NCBI GenBank assembly: GCA_947311845.1
Contig: CAMZMU010000069.1
Coordinates: 7,342,629 to 7,406,628 of the forward strand
DNA from: Poa pratensis
Lineage: Eukaryota > Streptophyta > Magnoliopsida > Poales > Poaceae
Reading direction: 5' to 3'
DNA: 64,000 nucleotides
The number at the start of each line of letters is the position of its first letter. Position 1 is the first letter of the stretch. The translations under genes and the position numbers were made by a program. This document shows, in pieces, positions 1 to 12,010 of this stretch. Under the pieces are notes generated by a model, which saw only the letters and a list, made by a program, of their open reading frames with translations, ran no database searches and was not told the origin of the DNA.

Positions 1-14
1 GCCTTGATAGAGAT

Positions 15-1960
15 ATGAGAGAGTACAATGCTGCCAATGGTATCACCGATGGCTTTACTCCTGTAGTGCATCGCTCGCGCAAGAAAGCCGAGTTGCGTAA
101 CCGGGGTAAGGACCTCAATGACGAGTTAGCTAGAGCTGCAGGATCGAGCTCCAGTAAGGCTACTAGTCATAGATCTGGCACAGGCAAGCCGGTGTATAGC
201 TCCCCGGCTAAGAATCTTAGGGCTGCAGCGGCAGCGCGAGCCGAGTTGAGCACACTAACCGGGGACGCTTGGCGGAAGCAGGCAGAGAGAGTCAATGAGC
301 TAGTAGATGTGTGTAACCGGCAGAATGAGGCTTACCGGAAAGCTAATCCGGATGCAGGTGTTTCTCGGTAGTAGTGTCGGTTAAGGCTGTTAGCCAGAGA
401 TCCAAGGGGCAGGCGTCATCCCCGCACGTCGGAGTTGACCGGGCCCAGAGCGTGAACTCGGGTAAGAGCAAGCAGCTGCAGACCTATGATGCTGAGTATG
501 CCGGCAAGCAGCTAGCCGCTCAAGGAAGAGGTGGCCAAAGTAGAAACAGTGGTGGACGAGGTACCCGGGAGCTGGAAGGGGCAATTCGGCTGGCCGAGGT
601 CAACCACCTCGTCCTCCTGGGCAGCAAGTGATTGTGCGAGCGCAACAGCAAGGTGGTGGCCAGGCGGGTTACCGCTATGATGACGGAAATTCGGCTATGG
701 CGCGAGCCGGATACCAGACGTATGATAATGCACTTGCATCAAGACTGGGACCTCGGGCATTAGATCCGAATGATCAGCGTCTCAAGTTGGATAGAATTTA
801 CCAGTCCGAGAAGCTAGAAGAGCAAGGCCCACCGGGTCCTCCATGTTTTGGACCTCGGATCATGAACGAGCCGAGTGTGCCGTTATTTCAGCTTGGCCGA
901 AGCACAAAGCCATATAATGGCAACACAAAGCCACAAGATTGGCTGATAGACTATGTATCGTCAGTGCACATTGCGGGGGGCAATCGCCGATGGGCGGTCC
1001 GGTATCTCCCGCACATGTTGGAAGGGCCAGCCCGGATTTGGCTGAACAACTTACCGCCGGGTAGTATCAACTCTTGGATGGACTTGGAGGAGGCATTTTA
1101 CAGTAATTTCTCCAGCACCTACAAGAGGCCTAACCGACCTCAGCTCCTGGCTGCGTGCAAGCAGGAAGAACGGGAAACAGACCGAGAATTCTTAACTCGG
1201 TGGAGCAACATTCGCAACTCTTGCGAAGGTGTCGTGGAGGAGCAGGCATTTCTTGGTTTGCGCAGGGTTGCCGACATGGCACCCCGCTCTGGCAGAAGCT
1301 CCAGAGGGATATGCCCAAGACACTGGCGGAAACGATCCGGATAGCAGATACGTATGCTCTTGGTGATCCGACACAGCCCATTGGATGCAGTGGGAACAAG
1401 CAGGAGGCAACCGGTTAATAACCGAGTAGGACCATTGAGGCCCAATGACCGACATGAATTCGGTTACAAAAGAAGAGATCCGGATTATAGATACGGTTCA
1501 GATCAGGTGCTGCAGTGAATATGGACCATCCTGGAGCAGGAGATGGTCAGAGACAAAAGACTGAGGGTCCAGCTTGGAGGCCGAATCAAGGTGCCTGGCC
1601 AAAGAAGTGTGGGATGGATCGAGTCCTCCTCTAACTTTGAGGCAAGATTGGACGGGCCTTGCTGTTATCACACAACAGACCCACGCAAGCCGGCCAATCA
1701 TTCAACTCGGAATTGTAGCTGGCATCATCGCATTCAGGCGGAGGGTCAGAGAGGACCACCTCAGAGAGGTGCTCCTAGACCGAATTTCAGGCCGAATATG
1801 CCTTTAACCGGAGCCAATACAATCCCGGTGAACGCAGGAGCTCCAACCGGCAGCCACAAAGCCGGTTAACCTGGTAAACATGGGAGGCAATGACAATGGT
1901 GCTGGTCCAGTCGGCAAGGTGGATACCCCGGTAATGAGTACAAGGAGGCTCATCAAAGTT
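15..1960 (+). pseudogene. gag region, decayed
   Basis: Several consecutive frames (15-371, 374-631, 628-1344, 1543-1869) together read as a retrotransposon Gag, the structural capsid protein. The recognisable capsid part is at about 900-1250, with the pattern W-L-x-Y-V, a W-x-V-R-Y-L-P stretch, L-P-P-G-S-I-x-S-W and a C-K-Q-x-x-x-E-x-x-x-E-F-L-x-R-W tail, typical of the plant retrotransposon gag domain. At about 1658-1730 a C-x2-H-x(n)-H-S-T-R-N-C-S-W-H segment resembles the modified zinc knuckle of Tat-type Gags. Stops and frameshifts separate the pieces, and the N-terminal part is low-complexity and charged. No intact product is expected. Confidence 0.8.
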
Positions 1961-1962
1961 AT

Positions 1963-2658
1963 GTGGTTTTTGTGACCGAGCCAACTGACAAGAAAAGTCA
2001 GCTGCGAAGGGCGAAGGAGGTGAATGCAGTCATACCAGCAGTCCCAAAATACCTGAATTGGTCCGAGCAGGAGATCACTTGGAGCAGGGCTGATAACCCC
2101 AGAATTATGCCAAGTCCAGGAAACTATGCACTAGTGGTGGATCCGACTTTGGTTGGACCCAAGCTTAACGTGAGGTTTAGCCGAGTCTTGATTGACAATG
2201 GCAGTGCCATAAACATCATGTATCGGGACACAATGGTCAAGTTGGGTATTTCGCCGAATCAGTTGCAGCAGAGCAGTTGTACCTTCCATGGTATAGTACC
2301 CGGGGTGTCTTGTTCCCCAATGGGTAAGATCTGGGTAGATGTGCTGTTTGGTACCAAGGACAATCACCGGCTTGAAAGTCTCGAGTTCGAGGTGGTAGAT
2401 TTGGAGAGCCCATACCATGCTCTACTTGGCCGGCCTGCGTTAGCCAAGTTCATGATATCCACCCATGTGGCCTACCTCAAGATAAAGATGCCAGGCCCGA
2501 ATGGTATTATCACTGTTGCGGGAGATTACAAAAAGGCCATACAGTGTGCCACGATCGGTTCCACCTTAGCCGAATCATTGGTGATCCAAGCTGAGAAGAG
2601 CAAGATGCATGAGGTGGTGGCAATGGCGAAGTCGCTCAGCTCGGTGTGCTGGCTATGA
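1963..2658 (+). pseudogene. retropepsin-like aspartic protease, frame open but isolated
   Basis: This would process the polyprotein. The open frame of 231 codons contains the L-I-D-N-G-S-A-I-N-I-M-Y motif at about 2188-2223. It corresponds to the L-I-D-x-G-S-S active-site loop of gypsy retropepsins and keeps the catalytic Asp. The flap and the A-L-L-G-R-P second hydrophobic-hydrophobic-Gly motif follow at about 2418-2440. In most relatives this domain is part of one polyprotein; here the frames before and after it are shifted, so it is a relic. The domain assignment is firm from the motifs. The exact N-terminal boundary cannot be told. Confidence 0.8.
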
Positions 2659-2857
2659 CCAATCCGGATGGAGGTGCAACATTTGAGATGCCCAAGGAGA
2701 CAAAGAAGATCCCATTGACCCGGAGAACCCGGAGCGCATGGCCATCATTGGTGCCGGGCTGGATGAGAAATAGGAAAGCGCGCTCTGTCACTTCCTCCGT
2801 GAGAATCGGGATATCTTTGCATGGTCGGCTAAGGACCTGCCTGGTGTTCCGAGGGAG

Positions 2858-3989
2858 TTGGCAGAGCACTCTTTATTTGTCAGGCCGGATGTAAAACCGG
2901 TGAGGCAACCGACTCGGCGTCTCTCAGATGATCGAAGAAAAGTGGTGCTGGATGAGCTGGCTAAGTTGCTTGCAGCCGGATTCATTATGGAGGTGTTGCA
3001 TCCAGACTGGATATCCAATCCGGTTCTGGTAGAGAAGAAGAAGGACGAACCAGCGGTGGTCAAGGTGTGGCGCATGTGCATCGATTTCACCAACCTAAAC
3101 AAGGCGTGCCCGAAGGATCCATTTCCTTTACCTCGGATTGATCAAGTGATCGATTCTACTGCTGGGTGTGAGTTGTTGTCTTTTATTGATGCGTACTCTG
3201 GTTTTCACCAGATACCACTGAACCCTAAAGATCAAATAAAGACTGCTTTTATTACCCCGTACGGGGCGTATTGCTATCGTGTCATGTGTTTCGGTTTGAG
3301 AAATGCCGGTGCAACTTATCAGAGATGTATGCAGAAATGCTTACACTCCCAAATGGGCAAGAATGTGCAGGTGTATGTCGATGATATCGTCATCAAAACT
3401 AAAGAAAAACACACTCTCCTCGAGGATCTCGAGGAAACATTTGTGAACTTGAGAAAATATCGGTTGAAATTGAATCCGGATAAATGCACCTTTGGTGTCC
3501 CGGCTGGAAAGTTGCTCGGTTTCCTTGTATCGAGCCGAGGTATTGAGGTGAATCCGGCTAAATCCGAGCCATAGAAAGAATGAAATTGCCTAAATGTCTA
3601 AAAGATGTACAAAAATTCACAGGTGTTTAGCCTCGTTGAGTCGGTTTGTGAGTCGGCTAGGAGAAAAAGCCTTGCCCTTGTATCAGTTGATGAAAAAGAG
3701 CACCGGGTTCACGTGGACCCCGCAGGCAGATTCGGCTTTCAACGAATTAAAAAAGATGTTGTCCACTGCACCAATTCTGGCGTCACCTTTGCCGAATGAG
3801 CCAATGCTACTTTACATTGCGGCCACTAACCGGGTCGTAAGTGTGGTCATAGTGGTAGAGCGAGAAGAGGAGGGTAAATCCGTGCAGAGACCGGTGTACT
3901 ATTTAAGTGAGGTGATCTCAACCTCAAAGCAAAATTATCCTCACTACCAGAAGATGACATACGGGTATACCTGGCGGCCAAAAAGTTGA
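2858..3989 (+). pseudogene. reverse transcriptase and connected RNase H, broken
   Basis: The frame 2858-3574 carries gypsy reverse transcriptase blocks: W-R-M-C-I-D-F-T-x-L-N-K-A-C-P-K-D, then P-L-P-R-I-D-Q-V-I-D, F-I-D-A-Y-S-G-F-H-Q-I, and the catalytic Y-V-D-D box at about 3376-3387. A stop at 3572 and a frame change lead into 3594-3989. That frame has the RT connection (K-A-L-P-L-Y-x-L-M-K-K) and the start of the RT-linked RNase H (R-P-V-Y-Y-L-S-E-V). The catalytic residues look intact, but the frame is not continuous, so the enzyme is dead in this copy. Confidence 0.9.
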
Positions 3990-4025
3990 AACATTATTTC
4001 CAAGAACACCCGATTACCGTGGTAT

Positions 4026-4658
4026 GTGAAGCTCCAATCGCGGATCATTGGGTGCAAAGATGCGACTGGCCGGGTTGCCAAGTGGGCAATAGAAGTATCT
4101 CCTTACACCCCGCATTATGAGAGAAGGGATGCTATCAAGTCTCAGGCTTTACCAGATTTCCTTTGTGACTGGGCCGAGATGCAGTATGAGCCACCCAAGC
4201 CGGATTACAATTACTGGAAGTTGCACTTTGATGGCTCCAAAACCAAAATCGGATTAGGTGCTGGGGTGGTACTCACGTCACCGAAGCAAGATCAATTGCG
4301 ATATGTGTTGCAGATTCATTTCTCAGCATCAAACAATGTGGCCGAATATGAGGCACTGATCCATGGGCTTAATGTGGCCAGGGACATCGGCATCCGCCGA
4401 ATAGAATGTTTTGGTGATTCGGATTTAGTTTGCAGCAATCTTCTGGAAATTGGGATGCTCTTGATGCCAATATGGCACTGTATCGGTTTCATGTCCAGAA
4501 AATTTCAGGATTTTTTGAAGGCTGCGAGTACAAGCACATACCTCGGTTGGAGAACGAAGCTGCTGATGTCCTGTCAAAACTCGGGTCGTCTAGGGATGCA
4601 ATTCCACCCGGATATCCTTGAATCACCTAAGGGTCCCTTCAATCAAACCTTCGCCTGA
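4026..4658 (+). pseudogene. second (archaeal-type) RNase H domain
   Basis: A frame of 210 codons contains W-K-L-H-F-D-G-S-K-T, then A-G-V-V-L-T-S-P, N-N-V-A-E-Y-E-A-L-I-H-G-L and G-D-S-D-L-V. These are the Asp, Glu and Asp signature stretches of an RNase H-fold domain. It lies C-terminal to the RT-connected RNase H, so the element has two. A duplicated, archaeal-like RNase H is a known hallmark of Tat-lineage plant gypsy elements. A frameshift near 4440 sends the end of the domain into the overlapping frame 4430-4621. Confidence 0.78.
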
Positions 4659-5040
4659 TTCCGAGTCAATTTTTATCCCAAAGCAAGAATCTGAGGCTGT
4701 CCCTATGAATGTTGATGTCGAGTACATTGGGGAAGACCCGGGGACTGCATGGCGAGACCCGGGGACTGCTAACCGGATCTTAGGAAAGAGGAGCAGAGAA
4801 GAAGGTGGTGATAACCGAATCTTAGGGAATGGGCAGAAGCTGATAGAAGAAATAATGGCGGCCGAACCAGTGGAAGTAGATGAGCACTTATTCCCTTTGC
4901 ATCCAGTACCGGAATGGGCTGAAGAAATCATGAAGTTCATGTCGGAGGGGAGTTTGCCAAATGATGAAACCGAAGCTAGGCGAGTGCAGAGGAGGTCCAA
5001 GGCTTACACCATCATCAACAAGGAGTTATACAAGAGGAGT

Positions 5041-6168
5041 GCAACCGAGGTGCTACAGCGTTGTGTGGAGCCAGCCGAGGGCAAGGAGATGCTCCTGAGA
5101 TACATCAAGGAGAATGTGGACATCATTGCAGTACAAGAGCCCTGGTGGCTAAAGTATTCCGGCATGGATTTTACTGGCCCACTGCTCACCGGATGCAGAG
5201 GACATAGTCCGAAAATGTGAAGGATGCCAAAGGTTTGCCAAGCAGACACACTTACCCGCATCGCACAAACAATTCCTATCACTTGGCCTTTGCTGTGTGG
5301 TGTTTGATATGGTGGGAGATTTCAAGCCGGCTAGGGGCAACATGACACATATGCGGTGATGGTGGATAAGTTCACCAAGTGGATAGAGGTGAAACCAATC
5401 CGGAAAGTAGATGGTCGTTCGGCTGTACTTTCCTGAAAGAAATTATTTTGAGATACGGTACCCTCATAGCATCATCTCGGATAACGGCACAAACTTTGCT
5501 GTCGGAGAGTTTGCTCGGTTTGCATGATAAGGGAATCCGGCTAGATATAGCCTCGGTGGCACATCCGGAGTCTAATGGGCAAGTGGAAAGATCAAATGCC
5601 CTGGTGTTGGCCGGCATCAAGGCTCGTCTCATTGAACCATTGCTGAAAACTCCGGGATGCTGGATAGACGAGATACCATCAGTACTGTGGGGTCTAAGGA
5701 CCACGCCGAATCGGTCAACTGGCTACTATAGCCATTTTTTTGGTTTTATGGGGCAGAAGCTGTGCTACCCACGACATAGAACATGATGCACCAAGGGTGG
5801 CAATGTATACTGAAACCGAGGCAAAAGAGGCTCGGGAAGATGCAGTGGATCTGCTAGAGGAAGCAAGAGAATTGGCTCTATCTCGGACAGCAATATACCA
5901 GCAGAATCTACGACGATATCATAGTCGAAAGATCAGCCCTCGAGTGTTTCATGAGGGTGATCTTGTGCTAAGGCTGGTGCAGCGCAGCAAAGGCCGACAC
6001 AAGTTGTCACCTCCATGGGAGGGACCTTTCATTGTGAGCAGGGCTATGCACAATGACTCGTACTACCTTGTAGATGCACAGGAACCAAGGAAGGATGGCC
6101 TGGACAGACCCGGACAAGAAACTAAGAGACCTTGGAATGTAGCTCTGCTTCGACCCTTTTACTCCTAA
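5041..6168 (+). pseudogene. integrase, broken
   Basis: The 3' part of pol is spread over several frames. A C-x2-C-Q-R-F zinc-binding end lies at about 5212-5240. The catalytic core has R-Y-G-x-P-x-S-I-I-S-D-N-G near 5450-5500, split by a frameshift, and P-E-S-N-G-Q-V-E-R-S-N at about 5565-5600. The C-terminal part ends in F-H-E-G-D-L-V-L-R-L-V-Q and P-P-W-E-G-P-F-I-V-S, then L-L-R-P-F-Y-S before the TAA at 6168. There is no chromodomain. The frame changes near 5220, 5345 and 5740 mean no functional integrase. Confidence 0.85.
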
Positions 6169-6915
6169 GGGGCGCAATGTATGTATTTCAGTTTATCATA
6201 AATGAAGTTGCAGCAATCCGAGTCTGGACTCGGGGACTGTTTCGTACTCATGCATGTGTTTTCTTATTACTGTTTTGTCCATACCGTTCGTGTGCCGAAT
6301 TGCTTTGAACCTCGTCCCAAAATTCAAGTAATGTATGTTGTGTTGTTGATCTCGTGACTCGACTGACAAACACCAAAATGGTAGTCAAGAGCAGAGATGA
6401 GGAATGTGGGAAACATGAAAATGGACTCGGGGACTCGGTCCAAAACCGATTCGGCACATGTCGTTTACTAACCCCTGTTATTTATTTTTGTTTATGTTGA
6501 ATGATTCTAAACCACAACTCGCATGTTTCAAGTATTGTATGCTATGATTCCTATCTTGTGACTCGACTGTCAAACACCTAAAAGGTAGACAAGAGCAGAG
6601 ATTCGGCAAAAATAGTAAACAAGAAAACAGACTCGGGGACTCGGTTTAAAATGATCCAACATAAACCTCGTCCGGATCATGTTAAGCAAATTTAAAGTAG
6701 TCTCGAAAGAACTTAAAATAGTCTATTACATCTGCTCCCGGCATACCGGGGATTTAACGTTTTTTCACTAAGTTACTTCAGGAAGCAGCAGACTCGGTTG
6801 TAGCAGGTTCGGTGGCAGGAGCTTGGTTGAAGGAACCTCGGGCGCGCGAGCCTCGGTTACAGGAGCTTCGGTTGGAGTAGATTCGGTTGCAAGGATGGGC
6901 TCAGATGGAGGAACT
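6169..6915. repeat. post-pol spacer with a 204-bp tandem duplication
   Basis: Non-coding spacer between integrase and the antisense gene. Two related copies share GTGACTCGACTG at 6354 and 6558, followed by CAAACACC, AAGAGCAGAGAT and GACTCGGGGACTCGG. The period is therefore 204 bp and the copies have diverged. CTCGGGGACT occurs at 6229, 6426 and 6632. Confidence 0.75.
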
Positions 6916-9900
6916 TCAGGGGTAACCTTGCGTGGAGAGCTTGAAGGCTGGGCGATTCGGAGGTATCCGGATCAGCTGAAGCTTGTTTAGTAATCTCTGC
7001 CGAATCAGTTGCTGGTATCTCCGAAGTCTGGGCCGGAGTTGCTTCGGTATTCTTAGCCGAGTCAGAAGCTGGGATCTTGATAGGAGCGTGTTCGGCAGAG
7101 TTAGCCGAATCACAGACTCGCCCTCAGAATCGGCGTATTCTTCAGCGGAGGCGTCGTCCGATTCCTCTTCTTCACTTTCTTCTCCATCCGAGTAGACCGG
7201 AGCCTCCAGATCAAGATGCTTGGTGCGTGCAAATTCGGCCATGAAGTTGGCGGCTTCTTCACGGATCTTAATCCGGGTAGGGTCTGTAGCCCACGGAGAA
7301 CCCTCGCGAAATGAGCGCACTTTGGCAAGATCAATTAGCTCATACCAGGACATGATGAATAGCAAAGCTGCGTCAGCACCAGCGCGGGCGGACGAAGACC
7401 TCCACTGCTGTAACCGGGTCATTGCTTGATCCAGGTCTCGGATCAGCTCCTCCACAGGCACAACTTGCCGCGCTTCAGGAAACAAGATTCGGTGAGCCTT
7501 GAGACTTGCATTGAGCAGACCAATATGGGAATCCTTCAAAGGAGCAATCCGAGCCTTAAGTGCTGTAATATGATCTTCGATGTCCCATGTCTCTGGTAGG
7601 GGAGCCTCGGTTAATTTAGCTCTCTCAGCTCGGGCGTTTCTCACAGCCTTGGCGGCTTGAAGCCGGATGCTAGTAAACTCTCCTACAAACAAATAAGCTA
7701 ATACTGAGTTCAGCGAGAAGGAACACAAGCATATGTATTGGTTAAGAGCAGAAAGAAAAGAGATTCGGTGAACTTACGATCCATGTCATCGTTAAGGCTA
7801 GCAAGTGCAGCAAGCCATTTCGCACTGGCCGCTTTGTGAGCACTCAGTTCTTCTTTAGCCGCTTTGACTTCGGCTTCAGATTCGGCAATGTTCGTTTGAA
7901 TTTGCTTGTCCAGTTTGGCCCGCTCCGCAAGTCCGGCTTTGAAAGTATCCCGCTCCTTCTGGATTGTGTCTTTTTCACGCTTCAGCGTATCCCGCTCTCC
8001 TTTAACCTTGTTCTTCACTTTTTCAACTCGGTCAAGCTCTCGCTGGAGCCGAGTCACCTCTGATTTTTCCTCGGATAAAGCGCGCTTGTGCTCTTCTTCT
8101 TTCTTGTCCATTTCAAGACAGAGCCCATCAAAGGAAGTTTGGAGCTTCTGATGCTGATGGGCGAGCTGCTTAAAGAGCTTGCCGCGAGCGGTCATGGTTT
8201 CCTGAAAGAAAACAGGCAAATGGCGTCAAAAGAATCTCGGGGACTGGCCCGAGATTAACCGAATCAGTTGGAAAAGAGACTCGGGGACTGGAAGTCCCAC
8301 GGTGTCCTCGGTTACGGCAACATTCATGATAAGTTTTTTAGAGATTCAAGCCGAATGACTTTCTTACTCGGAGGAGTATCAGTCGTTCGACCCGAATCTC
8401 GGGGACTGGGTATAGTACTATTTGATCATGTTGAAATAAAAGCAAGATTCGGAAAAATTTACCTCAAACACCCGGTTAGCTTCAGTGACCGAGGTCTGTA
8501 CAGAGTGTAATGATTGAAACATCCGACTAGGCCCAGCCGGATGTGGCGCTGAAGTAGAAAAATCTTTGGCGAGGTCAGCATCATTCCAAGCTTCAATGAA
8601 TTGCTTGGCGGACTCGAGCTTATCGCTGCTCGGAGGGCGGGATTCGACAGGGACTGGCCGAATCGAATCGCTGATGGGGCGGCAGAAACCTTCTTGCTAG
8701 CAACCACCTGCTTATCCGAGGTGGTTGGAGGTGTGCCAGAGGCACCTTGAGTCGGCTTGGGTTGCGGTGACGCACCCGGAGTCTGCTTCGGATGTGGCTC
8801 CTTGTGCTGCTTCTCGGAAACTTGCTGTTGCTGTTGCTGCTTCTGCTTTTTCTTCTTCTGCTGCTCTTGATTCAGCAGGGTTTGCGCTGCGGGAGTAGGG
8901 CGAGGATCCGGCTTAGGCAAGGATGTAGCCGATGTCTTGGCCTTTTCCTTCTCCAGCTCCTTGAGAGGGCGTGGCCAACTTGAATCTCGGATTGGAGCCG
9001 AGGTTTCCTCACTCTCCAAGTCAATAACCGGCTTTGAAATGGGAGTCGGCTGAGGAATATTGGCAGTGGTGACACGCATTGGTGAGGTGGCAGTTCGATC
9101 AGGAGACTGGGTTTCCATGACCGTATCCAGCGGAGGAATGGGAGAAGAGATGGATGAATGAGTCTGCGCGGTGATGAGGACATCACTGCATAAAGCAAAG
9201 CAAACAGTTAACTCGGATAGATATGACTCGGTTAACAGAGGAAGAAAGCAAATGAAGTTAAGTCAGTATTACCCCTTGGTGGTAGGCATCGGCTTGACGC
9301 GATTCAACTTGGAGCCAGACTTCTTTATTCTCTTGGCTTTAGGGGAATCAGATCCGGGCGCGTCACTGCGTTTCCGAGATGTCCCTTCAGCATCTTGTTT
9401 GGCTGGAACACAAGGTGGTGACCATGAAATCGGAATAGCGTCGATGGGATCTAAGATCCTGCAATCATCATCTTCCTCGTCGGAGATGTTGTGAATAGTT
9501 GATTGCTTACCCTTGCGGACTGGCTTGGCGCGCGGGATAGGCAGATAATCATCCGTATCCGGATCTTCTTCGTCCTCGCGCGGCGGGCTGAGATCCGGTC
9601 CCCATTCTTTGGTGGAGAGGTCTCCATCTTCGGTAAGTTGGCGATCAAACAGCTACAGAAAAGTCGGGGCAAATCCGGATTAGGCCGATGCCATTTTGAC
9701 GAAATATGGTTAGATTCGGAAAATGGCGAACTAACCTGTGGTGGAAGGCGCTCTCGGAAAAACGGCTTTACGCCCCACCGCCATTTATCCGACATCTCGG
9801 TGGCGGCAATGGCGTTTACCCGTCGCCTGATGGAGACTTTGCTAAGGTCATGCCTGCTGATCCGGGTAGGATCTAGCACACCACCCATGTGGCATATCTT

Positions 9901-10627
9901 GTGTTCACGTCTTTGAAGAGGGCAGACCCGGCGACCGATGAAGGTCCGGAGCAGATCATCCGAGGCCAGGCCCTTCTTCAGAAGGTCCTCCAGAGTTTCA
10001 TGTACAGTCTGAAGTTCTACAATAGTCTCGGCCGGATTGTATCCGAAGTTCAATTCGGCTGTGGGTGGCTCGATCGTGAACTCGGGCAGATTAAGGGCGT
10101 CATGGCCTTCTGCACTCTTCACATAAAGGAAAGACCTTTGCCACTTCTTGACAGTGTCTAGGCCAGTGATACGGGGAAAGATGGATCCCTGCCTTGGCGT
10201 GATGCTAACCGGACCGCAAGCAGTCATCAGCTTCGGCTTAGTGCCTGGAATAGTATGTTTGCGGAGGTGGAAATACTTTGCCCAAATATCGACGGTCGGC
10301 CAGACACCGAGATAGCCCTCGCAAAAGGAGCTAAAAGCCGATAGAGAAACGAAGGCATTAGCCGGGAGGTGATGAGGCTGTAGGCCAAAGAAATCCAGGA
10401 AAGCCCGGAAGAAATCACTCGCCGGCAATCCGAATCCGCGCTCAAAATGCGCTAGAAACACCACACGTTCACCAGGTTCGGGAACCGGGACGAGTTCCTT
10501 CCCCGGTTTGCGGCATATAACTTGAGAGGTTATACGCCGGGTGCTTAATAGCCATTCCAGATCGTCCTTGGTCACATCAGAACCCTCCCATCTGCCGGGA
10601 GGAAGCTTCGCCATATCCGGATCAATC
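6916..10627 (-). CDS. antisense spliced accessory gene of the retrotransposon (putative gypsy-type transposon protein)
   Basis: Five coding exons can be read on the minus strand with GT-AG introns: 10627-9736 (start ATG at 10614), 9652-9273, 9185-8463, 8201-7778 and 7682-6916. Exon 1 encodes a globular domain of about 290 residues (rich in F, with G-L-P-A-S-D-F-F-R-A-F-L and P-V-S-I-T-P-R-Q-G motifs). It matches what is annotated in grasses as a putative gypsy-type transposon/transposase domain (PF04195); that name is from memory. Exon 2 is acidic. Exon 3 is Pro/Gln-rich with a poly-Gln tract. Exon 4 is a long K/E/R coiled coil. Exon 5 is helical with an acidic D/E tail. Intron phases agree at every junction except the exon 3 to 4 join, where a single frame change near 8675-8700 is needed. 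Function is unknown; despite the family name no transposase activity is established. Confidence 0.75.
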
Positions 10628-11241
10628 CTGCAAGAGGTCGGATAGGGCCGAGTCAAAATGAATCGGATAATGGTATAATCGAACCAGATCTAGAGTGATT
10701 CGGCTAATATTATCCCGGATGAAACTAGCCGGATTCAGCAGAGAAGGTGATTCGGGTGGCAATCACAAACACCTTCCGCAAAGGTCTAGGGTTACACAAG
10801 ATCTACTGCAGCAGTAAAAAAGAAAGGAAATCAAGAGTAAAAATATGGTTGAACTGCTCATACGGTGGCAAACAAAACTAGGGCAGTGTAGTGCAAAATC
10901 TAGACAGGAGATCTACTAGATGCACTGAGGCTGGGCGACGGACTAATATGCGGATAAATCTACAAGAAACAAATGCGAGTTTCCCGTGGCATATGAACTC
11001 CTCGAGTTCGCCATGACCGGAGAAAAAGAAAACTCACGGTGATGACGCGACGGGGAAGAAGCTCGATGAAGGAACGGCGGCGCTGGGCACGGTGCGCGGC
11101 CCGGTCGTTTTCCTCCGGTGCGTTGAGGACGTCTCCGGCGCGGCAAGGTTACGAGGGCGAGATTGCGGCGGCGGCGGTGGCGCAGATGGAAGTTTTCGGA
11201 GTGGGGAACGAGCGGAGAAGAAGAGAAACCCCCTGCGCCCA
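10628..11241 (-). other. 5' leader of the antisense gene with a probable leader intron
   Basis: Downstream (minus sense) of the TATA box at 11249-11242 there is no ATG-initiated frame matching the family. A strong donor ACC|GTGAGT at 11038/11037 and an acceptor CTCTTGCAG ending at 10628 suggest a 410-bp intron in the 5' untranslated leader. This would put ATG 10614 close to the first coding splice junction. A minus-strand frame at 10943-11404 runs through the TATA box and is probably not translated. Confidence 0.5.
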
Positions 11242-11249
11242 TATTTATA
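11242..11249 (-). promoter_or_regulatory. TATA box of the antisense gene
   Basis: The minus strand reads CTATAAATATGGGCG here, a textbook plant TATA box, about 630 bases before the antisense ATG. It lies 408 bp inside the 3' LTR boundary, in the internal region, and points away from the LTR. Confidence 0.6.
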
Positions 11250-11644
11250 GCGCCCAGCGGTAACGGGCGCACTACTGCACGGTTTTCGGAGCGTCGCACG
11301 GTAACTGCATCCTGGAACTCTGTGGCCACCTGTGGCCGTGTGTTCCAAGCACATGTTGGGCCATAGAATTGGAAGCAGTTGCACGGATCCTGTGTGCCGG
11401 TCAACGGAGAAAACGAGAAGACGCGGTCGTTTGGTCAAATGCACTCAAGTACCCGGAGAATCCGGATGAGGTGCTGTCAGTGGCATGTCAGATCAGAGAT
11501 CCGGATTATGGGGCTTGCGCAGAGATTCACTGCCAAGTGTCCCGGGAAATCCTGAGACAAGATTATATGATATGAGATTCGGTTAGTGATGTTTATTTTT
11601 AACCTGCTACGGCTCTTCAGCCGAGGCTGTAGAACCGCACCAGC

Positions 11645-11656
11645 TTCGGGGACTAC
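11645..11656 (+). promoter_or_regulatory. polypurine tract before the 3' LTR
   Basis: TTCGGGGACTAC directly abuts the LTR start TGTCGGGG. It is the expected plus-strand primer site. Close copies (CTCGGGGACT) are scattered through the spacer and the introns of the antisense gene. Confidence 0.65.
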
Positions 11657-12010
11657 TGTCGGGGGGCTGCCCCCGGGTAGGGCAAAGATGTGGTGTTAAG
11701 TGTTGCAAAGAGCTAGCCGGATCAACATATAGCCGGGTCACTTGGGCCGGATCTCTCGTGAGAGTCGGTTAGTACTTAACCGAATCAGAGGAAGATGCCA
11801 GAGAGGATCCGGTAAAGCTTAACCGAATCAGAGGAAGGAAACCGGTTAAGTTAGCCGGGTTGGTCAGGAAGGACCCGGATAAGGTAATCCGGATATTGCA
11901 CAAGGGCCAAGTAATGTCAGAAAGGTTCACGGGTGTCTCCTGCCAGAGGCTGAGAAGACAGCCGGGTCAAGTCGCAGGTTTTCGGGTCGCAAGGCCCTAG
12001 GCGCTGACTT

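Noticed and set aside
8792..8983. Leu-rich plus-strand frame resembling a membrane protein
   Set aside because: It is the complement of the poly-Gln/Lys tract of the antisense gene exon 3.
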